Assembly: GCF_002632465.1 (NCBI RefSeq)
Contig: NZ_NIBS01000012.1
Span: forward strand, 1 to 64,000
Source: Xenorhabdus budapestensis
GTDB lineage: Bacteria > Pseudomonadota > Gammaproteobacteria > Enterobacterales > Enterobacteriaceae
Reading direction: 5' to 3'
DNA length: 64,000 nt
The notes under the pieces: model-generated
Databases searched by the model: none
What the model saw: only the letters and a program-made list of their open reading frames with translations
What the model was told of the DNA's origin: nothing
Position numbers and translations under genes: made by a program
In this document: piece after piece, positions 48,301 through 56,600 of the stretch
Layout: every line of letters starts with the position of its first letter
Position numbering within the stretch: the first letter of the stretch is position 1

Positions 48301-49021
48301 CCGTTCCTTTTCCATCTTCAGCAAAGGTTTTGCAATGTCCATCAGGCGATAAAATCATGCCATCCTGATGCAAATATCCACCCGCTACAGGATCAGTAAT
48401 GCAGGCACCTCCGGCCAACGCCAGCGTACATTCTCCCGCCAGCAACGCTTTACAGGCCAAATGTACGGCAGATAATGATGTCGAACAGGCTGTCTGCACA
48501 TGTACGGCTGGCCCATTCAATTTCATGCGGTAAGCGATTTGCGCCGCAAACGAAGCCGGATCGTTATAATTTCCGATATCGAACATTTCTGAGGTATCCT
48601 GACTGGCTCCGGTAAATTGCCCAAATCGGGTCAGATTCAATGTGGAACCAATGAAAACACCTGCATTTAGCATTGCATCTCCGGGAGTCATTCCTGCATC
48701 AAGGAAAGCATTGAAACTGACTTCATGCAGCACCCGAAGCTGTGGGTCCATCTTCCGTGCTTCCCGTTGCGAATAGCCGAAAAAGCGATAATCAAAGCAT
48801 TCAGTATCTTCAAGGGCGGCTTTGGCTGGCACATAATTGGGTTGGTCAATAACCTCCTGCGGGATGCCAATAGCCAAAAGCTCTTCGCGAGAAAAGAACG
48901 ATACCAATTCCCGCCCTGCCAGCAAGTTTTGCCAAAAACGCTGCCAATCCGGGCTATGGGGAAACCGACAGGAAATGCCAATAATCGCAACTTCATTACC
49001 GGTATATTCACGCTTCATCAT
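42293..49021 (-). CDS. type I PKS, KS-AT-KR-DH-ER-ACP (second half of a ClbB-like pair)
   Basis: 2242 residues. KS Cys in TACSTSLSA (~178), His in EAHGTATVLGD (~314) and NMGHLDAAAG (~358). AT serine in CGFSLGEFAAA (~658) and SHAFHTPM (~762), the HAFH signature of malonyl-CoA specificity. KR: TGANGGMGAAIAEYL (~1202) and Tyr in QIAYVAANA (~1362). DH: His in WWLDEHRLD (~1439) and Asp in LHVALLDTA. ER: NADPH loop HSAAGGVGMAAVQ (~1845). ACP serine in LGATSLDLI (~2136). The order KR-DH-ER differs from the usual DH-ER-KR but, as I recall it, matches colibactin ClbB. All reductive sites look intact, so one fully reduced C2 unit is predicted. The stop-start overlaps with the C-A-T gene upstream and the peptidase downstream imply coupled translation. 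Confidence 0.94.
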   Translation of the reverse strand: MMKREYTGNEVAIIGISCRFPHSPDWQRFWQNLLAGRELVSFFSREELLAIGIPQEVIDQPNYVPAKAALEDTECFDYRFFGYSQREARKMDPQLRVLHEVSFNAFLDAGMTPGDAMLNAGVFIGSTLNLTRFGQFTGASQDTSEMFDIGNYNDPASFAAQIAYRMKLNGPAVHVQTACSTSLSAVHLACKALLAGECTLALAGGACITDPVAGGYLHQDGMILSPDGHCKTFAEDGKGTVNGNGVAVVLLKLLEEAIADGDPIHAVIVESGMNNDGDRKVSFEAPSVQGQAEVIAQVYRLADIPFSSLGMIEAHGTATVLGDPIEIQALNRVAQELLSAEEINQFRCAVGSVKSNMGHLDAAAGIAGLIKAALSVRFGIIPPSLHFNRPNPHLELERTPFWIPPKATEWPEQQTIRRAGVSSFGIGGTNVHVLLEQPPEIVRDETCKEAELTENSVPIQILPLSAHSPLALAKLTEAYSNHLSVVQKKTVVRTELSDLPAIAYQLQENRATYPSRAAFVTANSDDWKQQLDDWSLIDSFLIDSSLMNGFSGNSTFSATEQQVWLFPGQGSQSPEMGLHLAAAYPEFGDIYLGLLNIAAELLSVDKGTAIHRETIIEWIKQPEKLSTYYLQPILYALQVALGVWLQQIGCRPTALCGFSLGEFAAAAVAGVFSLEEGMELVIARAKLMDAMPKGAVFAVSQRAGKKEPEGYSTAGSFPETLWCISELSPKTWTLATEEGLVAEAEAWLTQQGFVFKRVAVSHAFHTPMVEPAAKAFGELLKNYHLQPAQCAIYSTALGRKISADEMSNPQYWVKQMLSPVQFGSALKQIGQDHPASLFAQIGTGIDLLQHTRKWLQLNMERMIPTLGMRGATQEVKSTLQFIARVWMNGGNIAWSKIRQQNYAVTDKKIHLPGHAFEREICLLQQPVAQLNIAAKATEETPTLSSLFFGSNYYGFDWERVNISLSGSEHTRAVAPMTWIICQKITARERDLVELLALNDNESKLSEITLADINASHTDFSHIYTLLSDWLTQQKVKPSTEIDVIFTGLLDDLSAQQAQLWAFWLPTALARWSATLNPVPKIRLFFPTTQMVAWDGTETLNAEKHQLLGPLLILPEEYSYISTVCIDFKQSDAKTIARGLQPWREQAWQGGQFYCFRQDNSGEGDSGEYRFFHRRVTSRVQKRTLSQVLPDISRNSWVLITGANGGMGAAIAEYLTRVYHCNLLLLVRQPLPKKQAWQAEINNNSTHAELLQWALQLEAKGSRVEFIHADLGNEQTLEKAFAPVFQLAARGVGIDYIFHTAGRGEGAMLQMRSETESIATLAPKVTGTRFLCDNLHRLGDPALLLFSSLGNLLPKEKVGQIAYVAANACMESYAEQMRSKGGKALAIAWDDWAESGMATRSAQQLDQAMQNSANRNETDSVQNSSIWRYQLDAKNDWWLDEHRLDTSTTVMPAMGMVVLVHRAVSELRTEMQDGFSLQGITIERPLTVVDRVNLDVAVVFADDSDYFEIFSGNGEFSHKTWIKHASGKVISCHRQTIPSDKSLPTRIIQNLFRARNNIGVSPKAALTFGSRWQNIISVDQTAPNEVLNQLQLPAVYQREVETSGLHVALLDTATLITSPEDEDRQFAPVSIGSFTQFAPMCYRVKSHVQIQQVGTSRLLQVDIYSEAGELLVAINDLLLVDAATALANQPEPSQLHQVMRLDNQGSDRASFTFISQLEARKHLGRQDVEIQVKAAGVNFKDVLIALGVLPAPVDPTMTFGQEAAGIVTRVGQEVTKFRVGDRVMCAGHSCLAEHAVMPQHVVATIPQTLGFQQAAGIPVAFTTAWIALKHAANLKKGQRILIHSAAGGVGMAAVQIALYLGAEVWATAGSEEKRQLLLSMGAKGAANSRTREFGNVFRHALGERPFDVILNALAGELLEESVSLLAPQGRFLELGLRDILQNWQLGLSIFAEGGSFHAVQAGAEHPAYQEAWNEVTTLFGQEILRPLPTKIYPVKEVSEAFQYMAQGKHIGKIVIAMEERDKTLSFVEKLQAEGLSNVEGTQIAMAMAVLVQQTSLPYIAVSKLPVGTVLEKQQHTQQMLFSTGSTPNTADIHSDETDTSLKDANAEDLLQAMRSMLESFLGIVGLDVDASFFTLGATSLDLIQFAKKLEQRLEREIPVALLFKAASLRELSKELAPLPSTQEPSIKAPSVEKQPVEKLFVEKLFVEKEVQMPQAGLGDKRRSLQARRKLRGTASGQEGGTHD
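42401..42460. repeat. 15-bp in-frame tandem repeat, four units, at the PKS C-terminus
   Basis: Four successive 15-mers starting TTTTTCAAC (two near-identical TTTTTCAACGAACAG units plus two diverged), encoding VEKQP-VEKLF-VEKLF-VEK after the ACP, in a region that looks like a docking tail. Confidence 0.9.
47371..47415. repeat. 15-bp in-frame tandem repeat, three units, in the PKS KS-AT linker
   Basis: AAAAACCATTCATCA, AAGAACTATCTATCA, AAAAACTATCTATCA; encodes IDSFL-IDSSL-MNGFS just before the AT domain. Confidence 0.85.
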
Positions 49022-52000
49022 GCTGAACTTCCTTTTGCTTTACGCCGCCGATCCGCCATCCTGTTTTTACCGGATCGGGCCGACGACAAAATGGATTCTT
49101 GGGATAACTGTTTGCGGTGATTAGTGCGGATCGTTTCGGCATTTTCTGCGCATTCGGATGATAAGTGGCGCTGTTTTATCCAGTCGGCAAAAGAGGCAAT
49201 AGTGGGATACTCAAATAAGATGGCGATCCCAATGTCCTGCCTGAATGCCTGCTGCATCTGGGATTGCAATGCAATGATCTTAAGCGAATCCCCGCCCGCA
49301 TCGAAGAAATTCACATCTCTGGCAATAACCTGAGTTCCCAGAACTTCATTCCAGACGGCCTGAACCTGAATCTCTACCGGATCGGTTAACGGTGCATGAT
49401 GTTCGCCCGCTTGCTTTTGTTGCCATTCAACCGCCAGTGCCTGAAGCCATTTACGATCAATTTTGCCTGTAATAGTGCGCTCAAGACCCTCCACCACCAC
49501 AATAAATGCAGGATTCCACGATTCAGGGAAGTGCTGACGGATATGTTCTCTTACACGGGGAACCAGTGTTGCGGGTGATTCTGCGCTCTCAATAAAGAGT
49601 TGCCATTGGCGCTTTCCTGCCTGCACTGCGGGCAACAAATAACAGGCTGTTACCTGTTCCAGCTTTTCGACAGTCAGTTCCAATTCTCGTGGTTCGATGC
49701 GAACACCATTCACTTTCATCTGATCATCAATCCGACCCAGATAGCGAAAACCAGAGTTACAAGAAAAAACTACCGCATCCCCTGTGCGATACAAAGATTT
49801 AATCAGGTTCGGGTAGTCAGTCATGCCTTTGGCTTGGACAAAATATTTGGCTGACTCAACCGGATTGGTCGTGTAACCATGAGCAACAGCAAGTCCGCCA
49901 ACCCACAACTCACCACGAATGCCTGCGGGCAATGGCTTACCAAACACATCCGCACAGTAGGCAACCACATTTTGAATTGGCCAGCCAATGGCGACATCCG
50001 CAACCAAAGATTGCTCAGCCGTAAGGCAATCTACTGTCGCCTCACTCGGCCCGTAATGATTTCTGACCGCATAACCCTGCTGTAATAAATGGTCTTTGAG
50101 ATGTTTCGACAACTCCTCGCCACCGAATATCCATAAGCGCATGGAGGGAAAGAAAGGGGCATCTTGAATAAGTTGCGCAATGGCTCCCGGAATAAAGTTG
50201 ATTAAGGTAACAGATTCATTTTGCACCAGTTCGATAAAGGATTGCCTTTCCAGCAAAACATGAGGGTCTGGATAGATCAGCGTCGCTCCGACGACAAAGC
50301 TGGCAAACAGATCTTCCACACTCGGATCGAAATTCAGATCGGTCAATCCGAGCACCCTATCTGCGGATGTCAGGCCTACTTCTTGTACAAACCAATCCAG
50401 CAGATTTGCCACTGATTCGTTACGGATGGAGATCCCTTTCGGTTTGCCTGTCGTTCCTGAGGTGAAAATGAAGTAAAACTCATCTTCAGGTTGACGATTA
50501 CGATACAGTACGGGGGCTGCTGTGTTATTCGGGGGTACGGCATTTAACGATTCAACATCCAGCAACAAATAACGTCCTCTGTCACTACTGAATTCCTCGT
50601 TCAGAACCGAATTATTTAAAGATGAATTAAATAAGGCTGAATCACATAAAGCTGAGTCACATAAAACCATACTGCAATTGGCCAACTCCAGCAGGGTCTT
50701 TTTACGTTGTAAGGGGTCTTTCGGGTTGAGATAAAAGTAACTTCCGCCGCTGAACAGAATGGCCAATATTGCCTGAGAGGATAACAGCCCTTTCTCCAGA
50801 TGAACCGCAACACGATCCCCCGGCATAAAACCAGCTTCCCGCAGGTGTTGCTGTAAGATCCCCACCCCCCGTAACAATTCGTTATTACGGATGCGGTTCC
50901 GATGGTCAATCAAACTGATTTCCTGTGGGAATTCATTGAATCGATGATAAATGCAAGATAGCAATTCGTTGATATCAGGGTATTGCTCTTTTAATTTCCC
51001 TGCTACCAGCGAGATCTCCTGCAAACCATCCTTTTTTTCTTCTTCGGGATTACTTGAACCAAGAGTGAATACTCTCTCTTCAATCGGGCTATTTACAGTA
51101 TGTTTGAGCAGATCCGCCGCCAGCGATTCGAACGCATTAAATACCATCGTGACGGCAGCAGGGTCCCCTTGATAACTTTCTCCTGCACTTAACTCAACGT
51201 GCCAATGTTCAATGCCAGCAACGGTTAATGTCAAACCAAAGTGCGTTGCCTCTTCACTGTGTAGCTCTGTCAGAAATATGCCGCGGCGGCTGTCCTGTAA
51301 CGTAGTATCAATAGGATAATTATCGAAAACAACAATAGAGTCATAAAGATCATCACGTATTCCCGTCTCTTCCCGAATAAGAAGCGGGGGTGTTTTTTCA
51401 TGTTGCTGAACCTGCTGCAATACCTGAAAAATTGTGCGCAGTGCAACATCCAGACCCCATTTGCCATCCAGCATCAAAATCAGTGGCACGGTATTGGTAA
51501 ATAGCCCCAACGGCTGGTAATCACCATCTTGCGTCAATGCCTCGCCTCTGCCAGAAAATGTACAGCCAAATGCAACCGTTTTTTGAAAAGTCAGTTTGGA
51601 TAATGTCAATGCCCAGCATAGATAAATGAAACTTGCCGGAGTTACCCCAACACGACGGCATAACGCCTCTATCGCCGCCTTGCGCTCCTCACTCCATACA
51701 CTACTTGCTGCTATTCTTACGTTGGCATCGTGTTTAATTGCCGGATATTCAGAAGTACGAAACAAGGGTTCCGCTAATAGTTTGGTCGTCGCAGCATCTT
51801 TTCCACCGGGCAATTGTTGTAATGTGTGTTGCCAATATTTACGGCTGGCTGCCTGTTCTTCCTCACTTAATCCCCGCCAAAGTTGCTGTGCATACAAACG
51901 CGCCGTCAAAGGCATGATTTTTTGCTTACGCAATCCTTGCAACCATAAGGAAATCAGTAACGAACTACTCCAACCATCCATCAAAATATGATGAAAGGAG

Positions 52001-52434
52001 AACGCGATATTTAATGTTTCTGCGTCAATATCGTGGAAGGCCGCAATACGAAACACTTCTTTATTAAGTGCGAATGGCGTTGTTTTCGATTGAGCCAGCC
52101 AGTCAAGACAATGTTGTCTGATGGATAACGTAGACTGCCCGGAATCAATACGGACATATTCCAGTGGAATGCGTGGCAATGCGTATATTATCTGGTGAGG
52201 AACCCGAATACCCTGCCAGATAAATACTGATCGCAAGGCGGGTTGTGATTGTTGTATCTGATGCCACACGTTGAAAATTTCTTCTTTTTCAACATCCGCT
52301 TGTAGCCTGAATACCACACCAATATGGTAAGCACTGTTGCCATCTTTTAAAGCGTGAAACAACAATCCATTCGCTTGTGGCGTCGCCTGTAGCAACTCTT
52401 CAATGGGATTATGCCTGAACACTGCCATGATCAA
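49018..52434 (-). CDS. NRPS module C-A-T (first half of a ClbB-like pair)
   Basis: 1138 residues. The C domain has a canonical HHILMDGWS (~150). The A domain has TSGTTGKPKG (~661), HYGPSEATVD and the A10 lysine in RTITGKIDRKWL. My reading of its specificity positions (D-P-E-N-W-F-H-V-D) matches no code I know. T serine in DAGGDSLKI (~1049). The protein ends with a short basic tail. It would accept the acyl-D-Asn chain from the C-A-T-E protein and pass X to the KS of the next gene. Colibactin ClbB has the same C-A-T and KS-AT-KR-DH-ER-ACP blocks in one polypeptide (about 3200 residues), whereas here they are two proteins with a 4-bp overlap. It also overlaps the discrete AT gene by 4 bp. Confidence 0.93.
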   Translation of the reverse strand: MIMAVFRHNPIEELLQATPQANGLLFHALKDGNSAYHIGVVFRLQADVEKEEIFNVWHQIQQSQPALRSVFIWQGIRVPHQIIYALPRIPLEYVRIDSGQSTLSIRQHCLDWLAQSKTTPFALNKEVFRIAAFHDIDAETLNIAFSFHHILMDGWSSSLLISLWLQGLRKQKIMPLTARLYAQQLWRGLSEEEQAASRKYWQHTLQQLPGGKDAATTKLLAEPLFRTSEYPAIKHDANVRIAASSVWSEERKAAIEALCRRVGVTPASFIYLCWALTLSKLTFQKTVAFGCTFSGRGEALTQDGDYQPLGLFTNTVPLILMLDGKWGLDVALRTIFQVLQQVQQHEKTPPLLIREETGIRDDLYDSIVVFDNYPIDTTLQDSRRGIFLTELHSEEATHFGLTLTVAGIEHWHVELSAGESYQGDPAAVTMVFNAFESLAADLLKHTVNSPIEERVFTLGSSNPEEEKKDGLQEISLVAGKLKEQYPDINELLSCIYHRFNEFPQEISLIDHRNRIRNNELLRGVGILQQHLREAGFMPGDRVAVHLEKGLLSSQAILAILFSGGSYFYLNPKDPLQRKKTLLELANCSMVLCDSALCDSALFNSSLNNSVLNEEFSSDRGRYLLLDVESLNAVPPNNTAAPVLYRNRQPEDEFYFIFTSGTTGKPKGISIRNESVANLLDWFVQEVGLTSADRVLGLTDLNFDPSVEDLFASFVVGATLIYPDPHVLLERQSFIELVQNESVTLINFIPGAIAQLIQDAPFFPSMRLWIFGGEELSKHLKDHLLQQGYAVRNHYGPSEATVDCLTAEQSLVADVAIGWPIQNVVAYCADVFGKPLPAGIRGELWVGGLAVAHGYTTNPVESAKYFVQAKGMTDYPNLIKSLYRTGDAVVFSCNSGFRYLGRIDDQMKVNGVRIEPRELELTVEKLEQVTACYLLPAVQAGKRQWQLFIESAESPATLVPRVREHIRQHFPESWNPAFIVVVEGLERTITGKIDRKWLQALAVEWQQKQAGEHHAPLTDPVEIQVQAVWNEVLGTQVIARDVNFFDAGGDSLKIIALQSQMQQAFRQDIGIAILFEYPTIASFADWIKQRHLSSECAENAETIRTNHRKQLSQESILSSARSGKNRMADRRRKAKGSSA
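50636..50665. repeat. 15-bp in-frame tandem duplication in the C-A-T A domain
   Basis: GCTGAATCACATAAA and GCTGAGTCACATAAA, encoding LCDSALCDSA; more diverged 15-bp units continue at 50606-50635 (FNSSLNNSVL). Confidence 0.88.
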
Positions 52435-53681
52435 CTCCTTACCGCATCAAAGAGTGTGTGTAATTTCACTTTCTCTACGCAAAGAGGGCGATTTCCGTTT
52501 GCCTCAACAATCTCCAGCCACTGTTGTGTGAGTTGATAGAGAGAATGACTCTCTTCAACCTTCAGACGTGATCCTGTCATCGTCTGTCTGACGTTTTTCC
52601 GAATACGAGACAATTGTTCTATCGCCGCTGGCTCTGTAATTGCAGGTAGCTTTGAGCTGTAAAGGTGGAAATAACAGTATCCTGAAAACTGTTTCAACCG
52701 ATTCTCTTGCGTGCTTAATGCCTGAATGGAGGTGAACATTTCATCCGCCCCCCACAGCGAACACATAGGCAGCCCCGCACGTTGAGTGAGATAACTCAGC
52801 ACATTTTTAGGCGAGACTTCCAGATAACGGGTCACACCATTTTGCGCAACGTACTGTAAGCTCGGTAACCATTGCACCGGAGAAATAAGATGTTGCAGAA
52901 TCGATGTTCTGAGATTTTCCGCAGGTAACTCCGTACCACTGACATTACAAACCAAACGTGAAACTAAGCGAGACAATAAAGCATTTTGCTGGTCTGATTG
53001 CGGCAAAAAATCAAGCAATGTATCTAATTTTTCCTTTGCCTCAATCATTAAAGGTGAATGGAAAGGGCCACCAATTTTCAACGGAAACAGTAATCCTCCC
53101 AGTGCTTCTATACGCGGTGCAAAACGCCGGATATCTGCCATCTCACCAGAAATAGTGACCTGATCAAATGCGTCAATCGCAGATACATAGATCGCTATAC
53201 CATCATCAATGCGGGCTTTATCAACTTGCTGCACAACAACTTCGGAGGGAACATGCAGAACCCAGCACATATCACCCTGCTGATAATGCCTCGCACAGGC
53301 TCCCACAATTTCAGAACGAATATTGACTACTCTTGTCAGTGTTGCTAAATCAAGATAGCCAGCAGCACACAGCGCAGGGTATTGCCCCAAGCTATGCCCC
53401 ATCATAAATTCAGGCACTAATCCACAATGCTGACGCAATATATTGGCAATGGCGACTGTGGTTGCCGTTAGTGTCAATTGTGCAATGCGGACTTGCTGCA
53501 ACGTGTCACGACGGTTGCCATGAATAACATCAAATAGATCAACTTGTGACAGATCTGATACTTCCTCCAAACATGCCCGATATTCTGGATAGGTTTTGAA
53601 TTCAGCAAACATGTCCGGTTGCTGCACGCCTACGCCGGGAAATAAAAATACGGTTTTGGCTGAGTCACTAGCTGTTCTCAT
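52431..53681 (-). CDS. discrete acyltransferase (ClbG-like), for the AT-less KS module
   Basis: A 416-residue stand-alone AT: FLFPGVGVQQPDMFAEF at the N-terminus, nucleophile in MGHSLGQYPALCAAGYLDL (~95), substrate-site VSAIDAFDQVTISG, and the catalytic His in KIGGPFHSPLM (~205). About 100 extra residues follow the catalytic domain, as in ClbG (about 422 residues). In colibactin and zwittermicin discrete ATs take aminomalonyl from the dedicated ACP to AT-less modules. The only AT-less KS here is at 22339-27405, so that is the inferred target. It starts within the stop of the C-A-T-E gene (ATGA overlap) and overlaps the next gene by 4 bp. Confidence 0.9.
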   Translation of the reverse strand: MRTASDSAKTVFLFPGVGVQQPDMFAEFKTYPEYRACLEEVSDLSQVDLFDVIHGNRRDTLQQVRIAQLTLTATTVAIANILRQHCGLVPEFMMGHSLGQYPALCAAGYLDLATLTRVVNIRSEIVGACARHYQQGDMCWVLHVPSEVVVQQVDKARIDDGIAIYVSAIDAFDQVTISGEMADIRRFAPRIEALGGLLFPLKIGGPFHSPLMIEAKEKLDTLLDFLPQSDQQNALLSRLVSRLVCNVSGTELPAENLRTSILQHLISPVQWLPSLQYVAQNGVTRYLEVSPKNVLSYLTQRAGLPMCSLWGADEMFTSIQALSTQENRLKQFSGYCYFHLYSSKLPAITEPAAIEQLSRIRKNVRQTMTGSRLKVEESHSLYQLTQQWLEIVEANGNRPLCVEKVKLHTLFDAVRS

Positions 53682-56600
53682 TCTGAGGCTCCATGAATAA
53701 TGAAATCGAGCTCCGATTGTGAGAGCTGACTAAGAGGAAAATCCGCAGGGATAAATGCGTGTTCCTGACCGTGAGCAGATTGCCCATTGTTCAGTTCATC
53801 AGGGTTGTCATTGCATTTGGCATTGTCATGACAATAGATGTCATGACAACAGGCACGGCACCACGCTGATAGTCGGTTATCGAGTTGTGTCAGATAGTTA
53901 AGGGCATCATCGGCATTGGTTTCAGGAATGCCCAAACTCAGTTCGACCAGAACAGAGCCAGATTCCCGGCAATCGTGGGTCAGTATGTCGAAATCCACCA
54001 CACTTTTTTCATCAGGATGACGAAAACCGCCAGAGAGAGACTGAATTAAATGAATATGTTGCCATGCTTTGCTATCGCCCAGACTGAAACCGAAACCAAG
54101 ATCATTAATGCAAATCAGTGGCCTCTCTCCCGTGCTATTCAGCCCCAGTTGATTTTTCCAATCCGAGTTATCTTTATACTGCTGTAATTTCAACACTTGC
54201 AAAAAACTCAATGAGTGATTCGAAGCCACATCCAACTGCATCAGTTGGAAGCCGGTAAACCATCCCACTGCATTTGCCATGGCTGCATTCCAGGCTATAG
54301 GCATTTTTGTTTCAGAGAATAAACGTCCGTGGTTTTCAAACAACACGCCAGGTTGCGGTGGTAACAGGCCGTTTTCCTGTATCACCTCCAGCAATGCAGC
54401 GGCAATAAGTTGTGAACGATCAGCTTTTTTATGTTGCTCCATTTGCCGGAAGTCATCACCGGAAACTGATAACGCTATTGTGACAGGTGTCGTAGCTGGC
54501 TGGTCATTGAGATTGCTATCAAATGAGGGGGATACATCAGTCATTTCTTCCTGTGACTGATTGTCTGCCAGCCATTTACCCCACAAGAACGCTCCCTGCT
54601 CTGCCTCAATCTCAGCAAAAGTGTTCGTTTTAACGATTGGAGTGTTTAATGCTTGCTCTAATTCGTCCAGCAAGTAGATCCACGAATGCACATCGCAAAT
54701 CAGGTGATGGCAAACCCAAACCAAATAGTGTTTATTTACGTGTGGATCGTATATCACTTCATGCACACTGGGCTGAGTCGCAAGACTGACTTTACCCTGT
54801 AATCGCTTAAGCCTGTCTTCAAGAGATTCGCCCGGTGCCAATACTTTACTGCTGTTTTGCGACTCCCATTCAATATCCGTTAATACCATATCCGTTAATA
54901 CAGAAGTAGCAGGCAAAAAATGCAGTTCAGTCAGATCTTGATTCGCTCGCAGGGAAAAAATTTTATGTCTGGCTTTAACTGCAATAACCGCTGCATTGAT
55001 ATGTTCGGCAGATAAGGCAGAGGTGACTTCGAGCACAACACCTTGCTGTAACCGTTCACCATGTATAAAGCGGTGATGTTGATACCAGCGAACACTGGGT
55101 AAATAATGTAACCAACTGGCGGCTAACTCCTCCAATGCATCTTCTGGTTTCAATGGCTTTTCCAGTACTGCGGCATCTGTTGCACAACCTGCCGGTTGTT
55201 CAGCACAGGCCGTTTCCAATACTGCACCTAATACTGTCAACGTCAGCAATTCTTTGATCTCTAGTTTAACGCCTCTTTTCGCTAATAATGCGACCAGGCG
55301 GATTGCTTTGATCGAATCTCCTCCCTGTGCAAGAAATGAAGCCGTCAGATCCACCGAGTGAGGCCAAATTGGCCTAAAAAATTCCTCATCCAGCCATAAA
55401 GGCAGATTATAGTTTTCGGCCTGTTGCTGCGTTTTTTTATCGGCTGCCGGTTTATCCGTTAAGGGGCACTGTGCAACATCAATGAATGACCTGCGGTAAG
55501 TTTCAGCAGCGGAGGTAAGCAGCGCTATATCAACCTTACCGTTAGCATTCATTGGCCAGGGTTGCACAGTGCAATACAGATTCGGCAACCAGGATTCAGC
55601 TATTTTTTCTTTTAATTTATCTTGGAATTGGTGACTGTCATGAGGGATTGGTTGGTTACTGCACAAGGCAATAGTTTCATAACCCGCTATGCCGTCAGCT
55701 TCATCAATGACTAATTTCAATGCCTTCAACTGCCGATTATGATCCTCTGATTGACCAAGCTGTACCAGCACATCTTCCACGGCTTTCTCAATCTCCACCG
55801 GATGGATCCGATGACCTCGCACTTTAAATTCATCATCAATGCGTCCGAGACAATGGAATATGCCCTGTTCATCCTGCAACCCCAAATCCCCTGTACGATA
55901 CCAACGGCACTGCTTATCCACACTGAACACAAATTTTGCTTCTGTCTGGGTGCTATTGTTCAGATAGCCATCTGCCAGTACAGGCCCACCAATCCAGATT
56001 TCCCCATGAAAACCACGGGGCATAATTTGACCCCAGCGATCCCTGATCGATATTTCTGCTTTACCCAGTGCTGTACCAATCGGCGTAATAAGAGCAGGCG
56101 CGGTTTTTTCTTCCTCAATGCTTCTAGCGCCATTGTTTATCGAATAAATACAGCAGCCAACCGTAGCCTCCGTTGGCCCGTATTCATTAATAATTTCACT
56201 GCCTGACGGCAAACAATCCAGTACCTGATTCACCAGTGAAGCCGGCAGATTTTCACCGCCTACAACAAAGGTCAGCGGGTGTTGTCTGGTGGATCCAATG
56301 CCATGCTCGATCAACAAAGACAGATGGGATGGCGTGCATTTAACACCTGTCAGGGATTCATCAGCGAGCAGAGCACGTAACAATTCAGGATTATCACGAA
56401 TGTCTTGTTCATAAGGTTGGATAAATCCTCCTGACAAAATGGGCACTAAAATAGCGGTTTGCGTCAGGTCAAATCCAAAGGAAGTAAACAGAGGCGTGTT
56501 AAATGGAATTTCATCAGCATATGCTGCTTTCGCTGCCAGCGCATAGTTAGCCAATGCAACAGAAGAAATGGCAACGCCTTTTGGTTCTCCCGTCGAGCCG

